This document shows positions 1 through 8,700 of a stretch of DNA of 16,561 bases, piece by piece. Source of the stretch: JBAZTA01 sp964588175 (GTDB lineage: Bacteria > Omnitrophota > Gorgyraeia > Gygaellales > Profunditerraquicolaceae); NCBI GenBank assembly GCA_964588175.1, contig CAZPNW010000031.1:1-16561 (forward strand), written 5' to 3'. Made by a program: the position numbers and the translations under genes. Position 1 is the first letter of the stretch; every line of letters begins with the position of its first letter. A model generated the notes under the pieces. It did not search any database, was not told the origin of the DNA, and saw nothing but the letters and a program-made list of their open reading frames with translations.

Positions 1-610
1 CCGCCGATAATCCCCGATTAACCATCCGGCGGATCTTAGACGAAGACAAATCCGCTTCTTCCGGATCAGGAATAAATTGCAGGGTAAGGATCTTATCTTT
101 TTCTTTAACTAATTCCTTATATTCAAGGGTATCTTCGATCCGGGACCCCTGCCTGTCCATTACCACAAAATAATTCTCTTTCAACAATTCCCCAAAGTCA
201 GCTGCAAGCGTTGACTGCATGGAATCTTTGCCGACAATAAAGTAAACTTCAATCTCCTGGGAATAGTTTTTCCGGTAATATGCTTTTAAAGCACGCCCCA
301 TATCCTGATACCAGCCGGTGTTGACTAAAAACAATTTATCGATTCCCGCCTTACCTTCCGCCTGGCGGCCATCAAAAACTGCCTTGACCGTGAGAGCCCT
401 ATCCTCAAGCGACATACCTTCGATTTCCTTTTCAAAATGTTTTGTTCCCAGTAAGAGGATTGTTTCATCAAAACTTCCCCCTCCCGGCAAGCGTATATCT
501 TTAGCTATTTCGCTCAAGCGCTCGTGAGCATTATGGAGACAGTTGGCGGTAGGGACAAATACCCCGATTTTGATCGGACGGTCATGCCTCTTTGTTTGGC
601 GGTATTGCGT
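1..610 (-). other. Domain: NadD-like nucleotidyltransferase (second copy, runs off window)
   Basis: About 200 residues. PIKIGVFVPTANCLHNAHERL matches the GxFxPxHxGH opening with the second histidine pair kept as HNAH (535-524), so both motif histidines survive with glycine changed to alanine. EGMSLEDRALTVKAVF is the S..R..M helix, EIEVYFIVGKDSMQ the strand with GxD, and DLSSSKIRRMVNRG (SSSKIRR at 46-26) the ISSTxIR phosphate-binding motif. It is therefore better preserved than the copy at 4270-3640. The very C-terminus and anything after it lie outside the window. Confidence 0.78.
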
Positions 611-3600
611 AACCAGGACAGCCGCGTGCTCAGTATAACCGTTCACCTCAATAATTTTCTTCCGGGCGAAAGCATATTCTGCCAGGCAATTCAAGATATC
701 CCACCTGCTTACTGATTCAATATCAATAAAGAACTTTTGCCAATCCTGCTCATCTAATACTTTGGCAGCTTTTATCAGATCATTAAAAAACCTTCTTTCA
801 CTGTGGTCTTGTTCAAGGCGTTCAATGGTATTCCACCTTACCAGCCAGCTAAACTGCTGGATAAACTTTAAACGCAGCATCTCCGGAATAGCCCTGACCT
901 CTTCACTGCTTAAAGGATATCCTGATTTCTCTGCCGCTTTCTGATACAAGATCACCCAATTTTTTAGCTCATCCATATTAAAAACCGCTCCTGATCTATG
1001 CAGGTCATAGAAAAGGCTGCGGATCAAATCGTAGATCCGTGCTTCCGGCCTGGCAATTTCCCAATCAAGCACCTTACTGATATGCTCCCCCGCCATGGTC
1101 ACGTTCTCCGCGCGGAAATCACCATGGATCACCGCACGGGGCAACCGCTCATATACGCCGGCCAAATGTCGTAGTGCCAAAGTTATCTGCTCTTTAAAGA
1201 AAGGCTGATTCTCTACAAAAAAGCTCTCGCCGAAGTTTCTCTCAGCAGGATCTTTCGCGGCAAACCGCTTGTATGCTTCATCTAACTTCAGCATCCGCTC
1301 ATCAACGCCTGAAAATTTAATGACCGGATCAGTGAGCCTTTCACCCCGGGCATGAAATACTCTGCCATCCATGGTAGAAGCGTGCAGCCAGGCGAGAAAT
1401 TCAGCCAGATTCTTAAGCATTTCCGCGGTCAATTCTTCATATGCATAAATCCTGCCCACAGAGTCAAATCGATAGACGGTAAAGATGGCATCTTTTTCCA
1501 CATATACGGTATTTCCTTCTTCCGTATACAGGATCTCAGGCAGTTGCGCGCCTGCTAAATCATTAAAAAGCTCTTGCTCCCACAGCGTGCCTTTTAGGTC
1601 CCAAACTGATTTTTTAATGACCACCCTGCCTTTATTATGCGTATCAATGATCGCGACTTTATTATTCAATCCTTGAAAATCAAGCGAATCACTGTCGATT
1701 TCCAGCCCATAAACCGCTGCGATCCTTCTGAGCTCATGAGGCGTGATCTGCACGGTGCTATCACGGTGCACAAAAGATTCCCGATGATCCCAGAGGCTAT
1801 CGATGGCAAAGGAGAGTTGTTCGATCACATGGGTCGGGAGAAGCCCTCTTTTTCTCTTTTGGATACTGACAACCATATCTGCTGCCAACCCATGCGCATA
1901 AACTCCCAATATCGCTGCTTCAGGAAGCGCCAAACCTTGCCCGATAAAACCGGCAATAACACCGGTAAGGACATCACCCATCCCGGCTTTTGCCATATAT
2001 TTATTTCCGGTAGAATTACTATAGACGCTTCCATCCGGGCATGCGACAAGCGTGCGATCGTTTTCATCGCCTTTGAGCACAACCACCGTTCCATACGCAG
2101 AAGCAAATTCCCTGGCAATATCCATACGGCGGGACATTATTTCTGCCACAGGTATACCGCTCAAACGCGCCATTTCAAAAACATGCGGAGTAATAACCGT
2201 CCTTCCCCAGGCACTGCGTAAGATCGAAGCCTTCCCTGCCAAAGCATTAAGAGCGCCGGCATCCAGGACCAGAGGAACCTGGATATTTCTTAGTAACCTG
2301 TACATAATTTCATGGGACTGTTCTTCTTTCACGATAAGTCCGGGGCCTATCGCTACAGCATCTATTTTATTTTGAGAGATTTTCCGTAAGAGCGCATCTA
2401 CCGAAACACGATCGAACAAAGCATGCTCCTGATGAGGCAAGACACAAGCCATGATCTCATCCGCAGACTTAGAGTAAAATGCAGGCCATAGATATTTCAA
2501 GACACCCGCATATACCAGACCAGGAGCGCTTTGTAATGCTGCTTTAGACGCTAATTGCAGAGCGCCTAAATATTCCTCTATCGAACCTCCGGTAATAAAT
2601 ACCCTTCCCCGGCTCCCCTTATGATCATCAGGCTTTACCTCCGGCACCAAAAAGGCCGCGTCCTGCTCATCAATGACTTGAATTTTCCGTTTTTTGTCTA
2701 AGCTTGCCTCAATAAATAATACTATTCTTGGAAAATCGACATTTTCCGAAATAATCTCGATGTCTTCTGACCACAGCTTTAGCTGCCGCTCTGGAGTAAA
2801 ATTATCCACCCTCACCGTGAAACCAAGGCCCGAAAGAACAGAAACATATTCTTCAACCGAGAAATACTGCCAGCTTTCTTCCTTTTCTATATCCCAGCGC
2901 GAGTCACCGATATATTGGTATTCACAGACAAAATGCAGAAAATCCTTCTGGGATATCCTGACCATATATTCATCGCCATTGACTTGCGCATACGGCACTT
3001 CTTTCGGCATGAATTCATGCGCAAATGTATAGAATGCATCTTTAATATTGTTCTTTTTAAACCTGATCACAATCTGGTCAGACTGCGCATCCCACGCGGT
3101 ATCAGCGCCATCATAGATATAAAGATGTCCGGCGGGTTTGAGCATTTGAGTAATATTGCCTAATGCCTTACTGACATAACTAATACCCAGCTCATGATCA
3201 ATTCTTTCCTCAACACGGCGGGTAGGCCTGCCATAATATGAATAGACCTCATGGAGCGTATTGGTAACCATGACCACATCAAAACGCCGCTTTAAATCGC
3301 TGATATCCTGTTCAATGATATCGCGCACGATAAAATGCATATCTGAGGCGACCAGCCGCGCTTCATCAACGATATCGGGATTGATATCAATTCCGAGATA
3401 TTCAATATACGGATTATCAGGAAATGCCTTTTTCAGGACAACCAGGTCAATAGCCTGACCGCAGCCAATAGATAATATCGAGACCTTGCCTCCCTGCTTT
3501 AAACGCTCTCTAATGAATTCTTTAACCCGCTCCATGACTTTACCTTTACCGTCGATCCTTTTACACGAGGCCATCATAGTTAAAAGGTATTCCTTAAACG

Positions 3601-5755
3601 TCTGCCCGCTTAAAGCAACCCTGCCTTGCGCGTATTCGGCAAAACCTTGATAGAGGCCATACTGTTGGATATAGCGGAGGATCTCTTCCGGCACAAGGCC
3701 CTGAAGAGAAGCTTTTTCTTTGACGAATACCCGCACTTCCGCGGAGCTGTGTTTTTGGTACTCTTCATCAATGCGTAACGGCTGTAAGTTCCCGGCATAC
3801 GTATGACAAAGCAAAGAATGATCTTTAAAATCTTCGAAACGCAAATCCTTTTCATCCGCGATAAGAAAATGATGCCCCTCAAACAGCGCAGGCAAAGCTT
3901 CCTGGTTACTGCCATAGTCCCAGGAAAGGATACGCTCGAAAGAACGCATGCCCAGGATCACATACAATTCATCATGATGAAGTTGCTTTTTAAGCGCTTC
4001 AAGGATATCGACATATAAGCTTTTATTGATCACTTGATATGAATACTGCGGGCGGCGTTCTACAAACAACTGGAGCATTTCTTTTCTTTGCTCGAGAGTT
4101 GTCCCATAGGCTTTTGTGTACAGTGGGTTGGCCGTAAGCATAAGGATTATTTTATCCAGGCCGTACTGCGTCCTCGCTTCTTCCATCATTACCTCCATCG
4201 CGGTGGTAAGCGGATTAAAAGCGCTGACAAAAATACCTGTTTTGGAACGGCCATGCATTACTTTGATCACAGGGCTTGATGAAGAGGCAGCCGGAGGAGC
4301 GCGAGGGGCTTTGTCAAAAACAAACACCCGTTCAGGAGCGCGGACTTGAGACAGAATAAGCATTAATGACAACGCCGATGAAGACGCTACACCAGATAGA
4401 TAACCGATATTTACCGCGGCCTGTACCTCAAGAAATATTTTTTCAAGAACAGGTTTCATCGCCAGAAAGATATCGCGTTCTCTCGCGGAAATCATGTCAA
4501 ACACAATAAACCCGCCTGGCGCGAGGATCCCTGCTAAATCTTTTATATGTTCAAGAAACTCATTTGCAAATTCAAAAGTCTCAAAATTAAGCTTTTTCTT
4601 CTCTATAAGGAAATGCAGCGCTTGATGGCTATACATAAAATCAATAAATCTACCCGGGGGAAGAAGGGCTCTCACCTGCTTTGCAAGGTTTTCCTTAATA
4701 TCAAAAATAAATCGCGCATTAACCGGCACAACGCTTTCTTTTAACCCCGAAGGATACGTATCCGCAAACCCGATCACCATGCCGCCTGAGATAAGCGCTC
4801 CGGAAAGATCCCTTAAAGCGTTTAAATCGCCGCAGCCCCAGTCCAGGCCATACAAAGCGTCTTTATTTTCCGCCAATTCTTCAACCTTCTTCAATAAGGG
4901 CATTCCCAAAACAGGGATGAATTTATCACTCATTTCTGCAAGAGAAGTTTGCGATATTGTCCATCCTTTAAACCCGAAGTTGATATCAATTTTGCCGAAG
5001 GAATTGAGTAATATCCTGGTAGGATTTTTATTTTCCATTACCATACGTAATTCTTCGCACGATAACCCGGGAAGAATGATCCTCGAATGTCTTGCGTCTT
5101 CATTTACCGGAGAAGAAGCAAAGGCGCCTTTTTCTTCAGCAAGGGACAAAGCTTCTTGTGCCCTCTTTCTTAATGAGGGATGCATTCCTTCATCACTCTC
5201 AAGAAATTCAAGCATCATCACAGCGTTCGCCCGCTCCTCCTCTGAAGCTCCATAGACCCCGCAGGATTTAAACTTCCCGTATTCAACCACCTTCTCCTTG
5301 ACCTTTATATAAATATCTTTATTGCACAGTATTTTCTCAAACAGGACATCGGTGATAAAATCGTCGCCCTTGATCGATCGTGCCGCCAACGTTTGCACCA
5401 GCCACTGCTTCTCATGACACTCCGAACTCCAATGATCATCCCTGTTATGAAGATAGTCCAGAAGAAGCGGCAGGATCCGTTCCTGATTATCTTTTGAGAG
5501 CAGAGCAGCGAATACCTGCTGAGCGACCCGAGGAGAGAAGTTCAAGCTGCGATCACCTTTAGCTTTACGGATGAACAGCTCAAGGCGTTCTTCCAGGGCC
5601 TGTCTTGCCGCACGATTACCATGCTCAGCGGCATATATCAGTAAACGGATATTCCTGCCCAGGATCGAATCGGTCATCCAGTCTGATTGCGGCTGATTTG
5701 AGTCAATAAATGACTCCAGCTTATGCAAAACCTCAGCATTATTCTTATCTAACAA
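1..5755 (-). CDS. Giant multidomain protein, downstream part (about 1,918 codons, 3' end outside window)
   Basis: I checked every in-frame triplet from 5758 to 2 and found no stop; the frame is open upstream to a TAA at 5869-5867. If it is a separate gene, possible starts are TTG 5755-5753, overlapping the upstream TAG as TTGTTAG with a weak AAGGG about 10 bases before it, or ATG 5677-5675, which lacks a convincing ribosome binding site. More likely this is the continuation of the upstream frame after a 1-base indel. Order of domains: helical region, class I methyltransferase (about 5065-4440), NadD-like adenylyltransferase (4270-3640), methyltransferase (3600-2695), NAD(P)HX dehydratase (2650-1800), APH-type kinase (1760-735) and a second NadD-like domain (610 to window edge). 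It carries SSSAL at 4384-4370 and two SSPV-type tags, as in the upstream part, which supports a single protein. Coding certainty is high; the start is uncertain. Confidence 0.9.
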   Translation of the reverse strand, partial: MLDKNNAEVLHKLESFIDSNQPQSDWMTDSILGRNIRLLIYAAEHGNRAARQALEERLELFIRKAKGDRSLNFSPRVAQQVFAALLSKDNQERILPLLLDYLHNRDDHWSSECHEKQWLVQTLAARSIKGDDFITDVLFEKILCNKDIYIKVKEKVVEYGKFKSCGVYGASEEERANAVMMLEFLESDEGMHPSLRKRAQEALSLAEEKGAFASSPVNEDARHSRIILPGLSCEELRMVMENKNPTRILLNSFGKIDINFGFKGWTISQTSLAEMSDKFIPVLGMPLLKKVEELAENKDALYGLDWGCGDLNALRDLSGALISGGMVIGFADTYPSGLKESVVPVNARFIFDIKENLAKQVRALLPPGRFIDFMYSHQALHFLIEKKKLNFETFEFANEFLEHIKDLAGILAPGGFIVFDMISARERDIFLAMKPVLEKIFLEVQAAVNIGYLSGVASSSALSLMLILSQVRAPERVFVFDKAPRAPPAASSSSPVIKVMHGRSKTGIFVSAFNPLTTAMEVMMEEARTQYGLDKIILMLTANPLYTKAYGTTLEQRKEMLQLFVERRPQYSYQVINKSLYVDILEALKKQLHHDELYVILGMRSFERILSWDYGSNQEALPALFEGHHFLIADEKDLRFEDFKDHSLLCHTYAGNLQPLRIDEEYQKHSSAEVRVFVKEKASLQGLVPEEILRYIQQYGLYQGFAEYAQGRVALSGQTFKEYLLTMMASCKRIDGKGKVMERVKEFIRERLKQGGKVSILSIGCGQAIDLVVLKKAFPDNPYIEYLGIDINPDIVDEARLVASDMHFIVRDIIEQDISDLKRRFDVVMVTNTLHEVYSYYGRPTRRVEERIDHELGISYVSKALGNITQMLKPAGHLYIYDGADTAWDAQSDQIVIRFKKNNIKDAFYTFAHEFMPKEVPYAQVNGDEYMVRISQKDFLHFVCEYQYIGDSRWDIEKEESWQYFSVEEYVSVLSGLGFTVRVDNFTPERQLKLWSEDIEIISENVDFPRIVLFIEASLDKKRKIQVIDEQDAAFLVPEVKPDDHKGSRGRVFITGGSIEEYLGALQLASKAALQSAPGLVYAGVLKYLWPAFYSKSADEIMACVLPHQEHALFDRVSVDALLRKISQNKIDAVAIGPGLIVKEEQSHEIMYRLLRNIQVPLVLDAGALNALAGKASILRSAWGRTVITPHVFEMARLSGIPVAEIMSRRMDIAREFASAYGTVVVLKGDENDRTLVACPDGSVYSNSTGNKYMAKAGMGDVLTGVIAGFIGQGLALPEAAILGVYAHGLAADMVVSIQKRKRGLLPTHVIEQLSFAIDSLWDHRESFVHRDSTVQITPHELRRIAAVYGLEIDSDSLDFQGLNNKVAIIDTHNKGRVVIKKSVWDLKGTLWEQELFNDLAGAQLPEILYTEEGNTVYVEKDAIFTVYRFDSVGRIYAYEELTAEMLKNLAEFLAWLHASTMDGRVFHARGERLTDPVIKFSGVDERMLKLDEAYKRFAAKDPAERNFGESFFVENQPFFKEQITLALRHLAGVYERLPRAVIHGDFRAENVTMAGEHISKVLDWEIARPEARIYDLIRSLFYDLHRSGAVFNMDELKNWVILYQKAAEKSGYPLSSEEVRAIPEMLRLKFIQQFSWLVRWNTIERLEQDHSERRFFNDLIKAAKVLDEQDWQKFFIDIESVSRWDILNCLAEYAFARKKIIEVNGYTEHAAVLVTQYRQTKRHDRPIKIGVFVPTANCLHNAHERLSEIAKDIRLPGGGSFDETILLLGTKHFEKEIEGMSLEDRALTVKAVFDGRQAEGKAGIDKLFLVNTGWYQDMGRALKAYYRKNYSQEIEVYFIVGKDSMQSTLAADFGELLKENYFVVMDRQGSRIEDTLEYKELVKEKDKILTLQFIPDPEEADLSSSKIRRMVNRGLSA
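735..1760 (-). other. Domain: APH-type kinase / phosphotransferase-like
   Basis: About 330 residues. N-lobe strands include GLNNKVAIIDTHNKGRVVIKK, with a lysine candidate for ATP binding, and TVYVEKDAIFTVYRFD. The catalytic signature is RAVIHGDFRAENVTMAG (H, D and N of HxDxxxxN; H at 1126-1124, N at 1105-1103), followed by ISKVLDWEIARPEARIYDL with the metal-binding aspartate at 1066-1064. This is the arrangement in aminoglycoside phosphotransferase, choline kinase and homoserine-kinase relatives. The acceptor cannot be inferred, and antibiotic resistance is not implied. Confidence 0.85.
1800..2650 (-). other. Domain: ADP/ATP-dependent NAD(P)H-hydrate dehydratase (NnrD / YjeF C-terminal)
   Basis: About 280 residues, the normal size for this ribokinase-fold repair enzyme, which turns damaged hydrated NAD(P)H back into NAD(P)H. 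Motifs in order: HKGSRGRVFITGGS, then YLGALQLASKAAL and PGLVYAGV; DAVAIGPGL (GPGL 2346-2335); PLVLDAGALNAL; TVITPHVFEMARLSGI; GTVVVLKGDEN; and the nucleotide-binding TGNKYMAKAGMGDVLTGVIA (GMGD 1984-1973), followed by GVYAHGLAADM. The catalytic GMGD aspartate is present, so the domain looks active. Only the dehydratase is seen here; the epimerase partner NnrE, often fused N-terminal, is absent, and a methyltransferase sits in its place. Confidence 0.92.
2695..3600 (-). other. Domain: class I SAM-dependent methyltransferase (third)
   Basis: About 300 residues. Motif I is VSILSIGCGQAIDLVVLKKA (GCG at 3466-3458), then EYLGIDINPDIVDEARLVA (motif II with its acidic end), MHFIVRDIIEQD (motif III), FDVVMVTNTLHEVYSYYGR (motif IV) and ITQMLKPAGHLYIYDGA. 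The NTLHEV segment is typical of small-molecule methyltransferases. The 100 or so residues after the core (RFKKNNIKDAFYTFAHEF to PRIVLFIEASL) look like a C-terminal extension. Confidence 0.85.
3640..4270 (-). other. Domain: NadD-like nucleotidyltransferase, HxGH motif lost
   Basis: About 210 residues, the size of NadD (nicotinate mononucleotide adenylyltransferase). KTGIFVSAFNPLTTAMEVM aligns with the family opening GxFDPxHxGH, but HxGH is replaced by TTAM (4207-4196). TTLEQRKEMLQLFVERRP matches the S..R..M..L helix, and ELYVILGMRSFERILSW the strand containing GxD. The C-terminus is typical of NadD: HSSAEVR (3751-3731) for ISSTxIR, then LQGLVPEEILRYIQQYGLY for the LVPxxVxxYIxxxxLY ending. Losing both histidines predicts little adenylyltransferase activity. 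Confidence 0.72.
4268..4288 (-). repeat. Interdomain tag ASSSSPV (copy 3)
   Basis: ASSSSPV sits in a proline/alanine-rich linker (RAPPAASSSSPVIKV) directly before the NadD-like domain. Confidence 0.7.
4370..4384 (-). repeat. Interdomain tag SSSAL (copy 5)
   Basis: Codons TCT TCA TCG GCG TTG in GVASSSALSLML, between the second methyltransferase and the first NadD-like domain. ASSSSPV follows 33 residues later, repeating the pair seen at 14106/14022. Confidence 0.85.
4440..5065 (-). other. Domain: class I SAM-dependent methyltransferase (second)
   Basis: About 205 residues. Motif I is DALYGLDWGCGDLNALRDLSG (GLDWGCGD at 4849-4826), followed by GGMVIGFADTYPSG (motif II), GRFIDFMYSHQALHFL (motif IV) and HIKDLAGILAPGGFIVFDMI. 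The motif order is complete. It differs from the first and third methyltransferases in every motif, so it is not a recent duplicate. The SSSAL tag follows about 28 residues later. Confidence 0.8.
5105..5119 (-). repeat. Interdomain tag ASSPV (copy 2)
   Basis: ASSPV (codons GCT TCT TCT CCG GTA) lies between the helical region and the following methyltransferase (GAFASSPVNEDARH). It is a shorter relative of ASSSPV at 14025 and ASSSSPV at 4288. Confidence 0.55.
5120..5748 (-). other. Helical repeat-like region after the frame break
   Basis: About 210 residues of paired helices (AEVLHKLESFIDSNQ; NIRLLIYAAEHGNRAARQ; VAQQVFAALLSKDNQERILP; LFEKILCNKDIYIKVKEKVV; RANAVMMLEFLESDEG; LRKRAQEALSLAEEKGAF). 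It has the look of HEAT/TPR-type scaffolding, although I cannot define a repeat length. It continues the helices that end the upstream frame. Confidence 0.5.
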
Positions 5756-5761
5756 GTCCCT
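5749..5761 (-). other. Probable 1-base frame break joining the two halves
   Basis: The upstream frame reads A-A-R-R-A-L-G-T-C-stop here. The next frame reads D-L-L-D-K-N-N-A-E-V-L immediately after. Adding one G to the run at 5760-5758 (mRNA sense AUUAGGGACUUG) gives R-R-A-L-G-D-L-L-D-K-N-N, a smooth helix-like sequence. Upstream of 5760 the second frame reads as cysteine/arginine/histidine-rich nonsense, whereas the first frame looks like real protein, so the switch point is sharply placed. There is no canonical X-XXY-YYZ slippery heptamer, so programmed -1 frameshifting is less likely than a sequencing or assembly error or a real mutation. Confidence 0.7.
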
Positions 5762-8700
5762 AATGCCCTTCTGGCAGCATCTCCCAGGTTCATCGAATCT
5801 TCTGTGGCGATAGTGAATAAAGAAGGGATGGCTTTCACCAGAGTTTCCCAGGCAACCTGATAGCCCTTATCTACCAGTTTGGTCAATTTCTCGATCGTTT
5901 CTTCTTTGCGGCTGTCAAAGAAATCTTCAACCGGCTCGTTGATGATCCTCTCGGCGACAAGGCAGAAATAATCGATGAATAAATCCTCCAGCCTCGCAGT
6001 GATTGAAGGATACTTTTCTTTTATCTCCTGCCAGGTCCTCCTTTGAGCGTCAGCCCAGGAAGCATGGTCGCGGCAGTTATACAGCAATTGCCTGTATTCA
6101 TTAAAAATAATCACTTCCAATACCATGGACAGACCATCTTTGAACCTTTCTGCAAGCATACTCGTGAATTCCTCTGAACAGAAGACGATAACCAGGGTAT
6201 TATTCTCAAACATCGTAGAGTATATGAATGTGGGGATGATCTTTTCCGGCAGCGACTGCGGCACCATGCAATGCACCTTGCAGCCTTCAAAAACAGGAAT
6301 GAGTTTATCGAACGCGGCCAGAGCGATAAATTCCTTCTTTTTAATCGTTTCTCTTATTGCAACGCACTCATCAAGGCTTAAGCCGCCGTATATCCCTATG
6401 GAATAATATCCCGGCCTTATAACGGATGGGTGTTCATCCAGTCCTTGAGGTATGATAGCCGCTACCTCCGGCTCCGGCTCAAGGTCAGAAGTATCTGCAA
6501 CGATAAGATCTTCTGTTTGAGCCAGGCTCGCCTCGAAAGTGATCCCTTCGATCCCTGATAAAACCTGCTCTATATCGGCAAGGTATTCTTCGTTTTCCTG
6601 ACGATGGGTTAACGGGGCAAAAACAAATTCATAAGCACTCATTCCTTCTTCTTCCTGCGCCGCGGCGACCGAAAGCTTACTTATCCCTAAACCGGCCAAC
6701 GCAGAAACGATCTCGGGACGCACGTTTCGTTCTCCTGCGGCATACACCAATACCTCAAAGGCGGGAGTTTGCGCAGGCATGACCGATTCTATCCTGCAGC
6801 GCTGCGTATCTTTTTTCCATGAGAATAACGAGTCAATCCCTGAGGCCAACTCCTTTACTGAATTAAAACTAACAATTGTTTTAGAAAATAAACGAGCGCC
6901 TTCATCTCTGCCCTTATCTAACCTGCCGACCTGTTTGATGCCCGCGACGGAAAGCACATCAGGTGACGTACTAAAGGACATCCAAAGCTCGTCACTAAAG
7001 ATCGTGAGACGGTAAAGCCCCTCATAAGAAATATTATCAACGACTTTCTGCTCCTTCAGGTACTTTTCCATCGTTTCCCGCGTAAATTGATACGCAGAGA
7101 TGTTGCGTGCTTCTTCGTCGCTCATATCCGGCAACAAAGATAATGCCAAGCGGTATCCTCCCCTCTGAAGAGATTCCAGAACAAAGGGGATCTCGGTTTT
7201 TTCAATATCGTTATAATGCAGGGATAATTTCTTGAGTATACCCCTGAGGCTATGCACAACCGAGCTTCTTGAAGGGATGAATTCTCGCAGGAACTTCGTG
7301 AAATCACGCGATTCTTCAGGAGTAAGCTCCGCCAGCTTCTTAGGGACATTCACATCGCGCAGCCTTGTTGCAGCGCCACCGTCTTCCCAAACTTGTTCTT
7401 TCTTCTTGATGCCGGACTTTTCCAGATATATTGACTCGGTCAACGTATCCTTAAATCCCGCGATAAATGTATTGACCGCCTGCGCGATCTCGCGCCTCAC
7501 ATGATCATAACGATCGCCTAATAAGGGGATCAGGGAAAACCGGGCTATTTCCTGCGGCACTTCTGCCGTCTCTATACTCTGATATAATTTTCTCATCCCC
7601 TCTAACTGGATGTTGGTCACGCTATACCACAACCCTGTCCCCTGGTCCATACTATGCCCCTGAGCGGGATCTCTCTGAGGTATCGCGACGATCTCGGTCA
7701 ACTCGCTGTTATTATAAATGAACCATAAGCCGCCGCGCACACGGCTCCTGTTCTTTTTCCCTAAAGGAACCGGTTGATAGGAGTCAAAAGATTCCTGAAC
7801 ATCCTCAAGCTGAAATACAGGAACGCTCCCCACAGTTTTCATCTTAAAATAGATCCTGTCGGAAAGTTTATCGATCTTCTCCAGGGTCATTGCTATCGAG
7901 GTGTTCTCCCGTGACTGCTCAAGCGTTATGATCAAGGTATCGCCAAGCCTGATCTTGAAATTACCTCGGGCAAGATTAAAACGTTCATGCTTCAGGCGCG
8001 CGCTTACCCCATGCGGACTCTTAATCAAAGAACAATTCACTTCTGAATCAGAATACTTCAAGAGCCACGCGCTTAAAATATTGAACAACTCCCTGCCGCT
8101 TCTACTGATGACCGGCCGGTCTTTCGTGCCCAGATAAAAGAGCAATTGCTCTGAACTGCCGATGCCGATAATCTTTTCACTATTATCAAGCTCGTATTCC
8201 TCCAGATTCAGCAGCCGGGTAGAATTGCTCTCCCGTGTGACCTTCGGCCGTAATATATCGTTTTCACAGGAGATCGCTGACGAAGAGCCAACGCCTTCTC
8301 CCTTACCAAGATATGCTTTATTCGGATATTGTTTCCTGAGAAAACGCTCCGCGAATTCCCCAAACTCCGCCTGATGCGGCCCCCGTTGAGCGGAAAGTCC
8401 GGTACGAGAAGGGATAATAATGGAAAGGGCATTTTTAAACGGCCGTACGGTATTTATTTTAACCGCTGTCACAGGGTCACCGGCCTCATCCACCGAGACA
8501 TTATCAACTGCCGCAAAAAAGGTATTATATTCGCCGGCTGAAGGCGCTAAGTAATAAATAACCGCTACATTAATATTATTTTCTTGAGACAGCTGAACCC
8601 ATACCTGCTCTAAGAGGCGGGAGAATATTCGATGAGTTTTATTGTCATCCTTGGGATGAGGAATGAACAAAACCACTGTAAGATCATCCCCTCCAGAAAT

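Noticed and set aside
26..46. SSSKIRR as another serine tag
   Set aside because: It is the ISSTxIR phosphate-binding motif of the NadD-like domain and lies inside the fold.
735..1760. Antibiotic-resistance aminoglycoside phosphotransferase
   Set aside because: Only the generic APH-fold signature is present. The family includes many metabolic kinases, and the context is a giant multidomain protein, not a resistance cassette.
1637..2221. Plus-strand open frame of 194 codons
   Set aside because: It lies antisense to the well-supported NnrD domain, its protein is rich in H/R/C/N with no family pattern, and there is no ribosome binding site.
4779..5255. Plus-strand open frame of 158 codons
   Set aside because: It is antisense to the second methyltransferase and the helical region, with serine/proline-rich shadow composition and no motif.
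5749..5770. Programmed -1 ribosomal frameshift site
   Set aside because: The sequence (AUUAGGGAC) is not a canonical slippery heptamer, and I saw no obvious strong downstream hairpin. A simple indel explains the data better, though slippage is not excluded.
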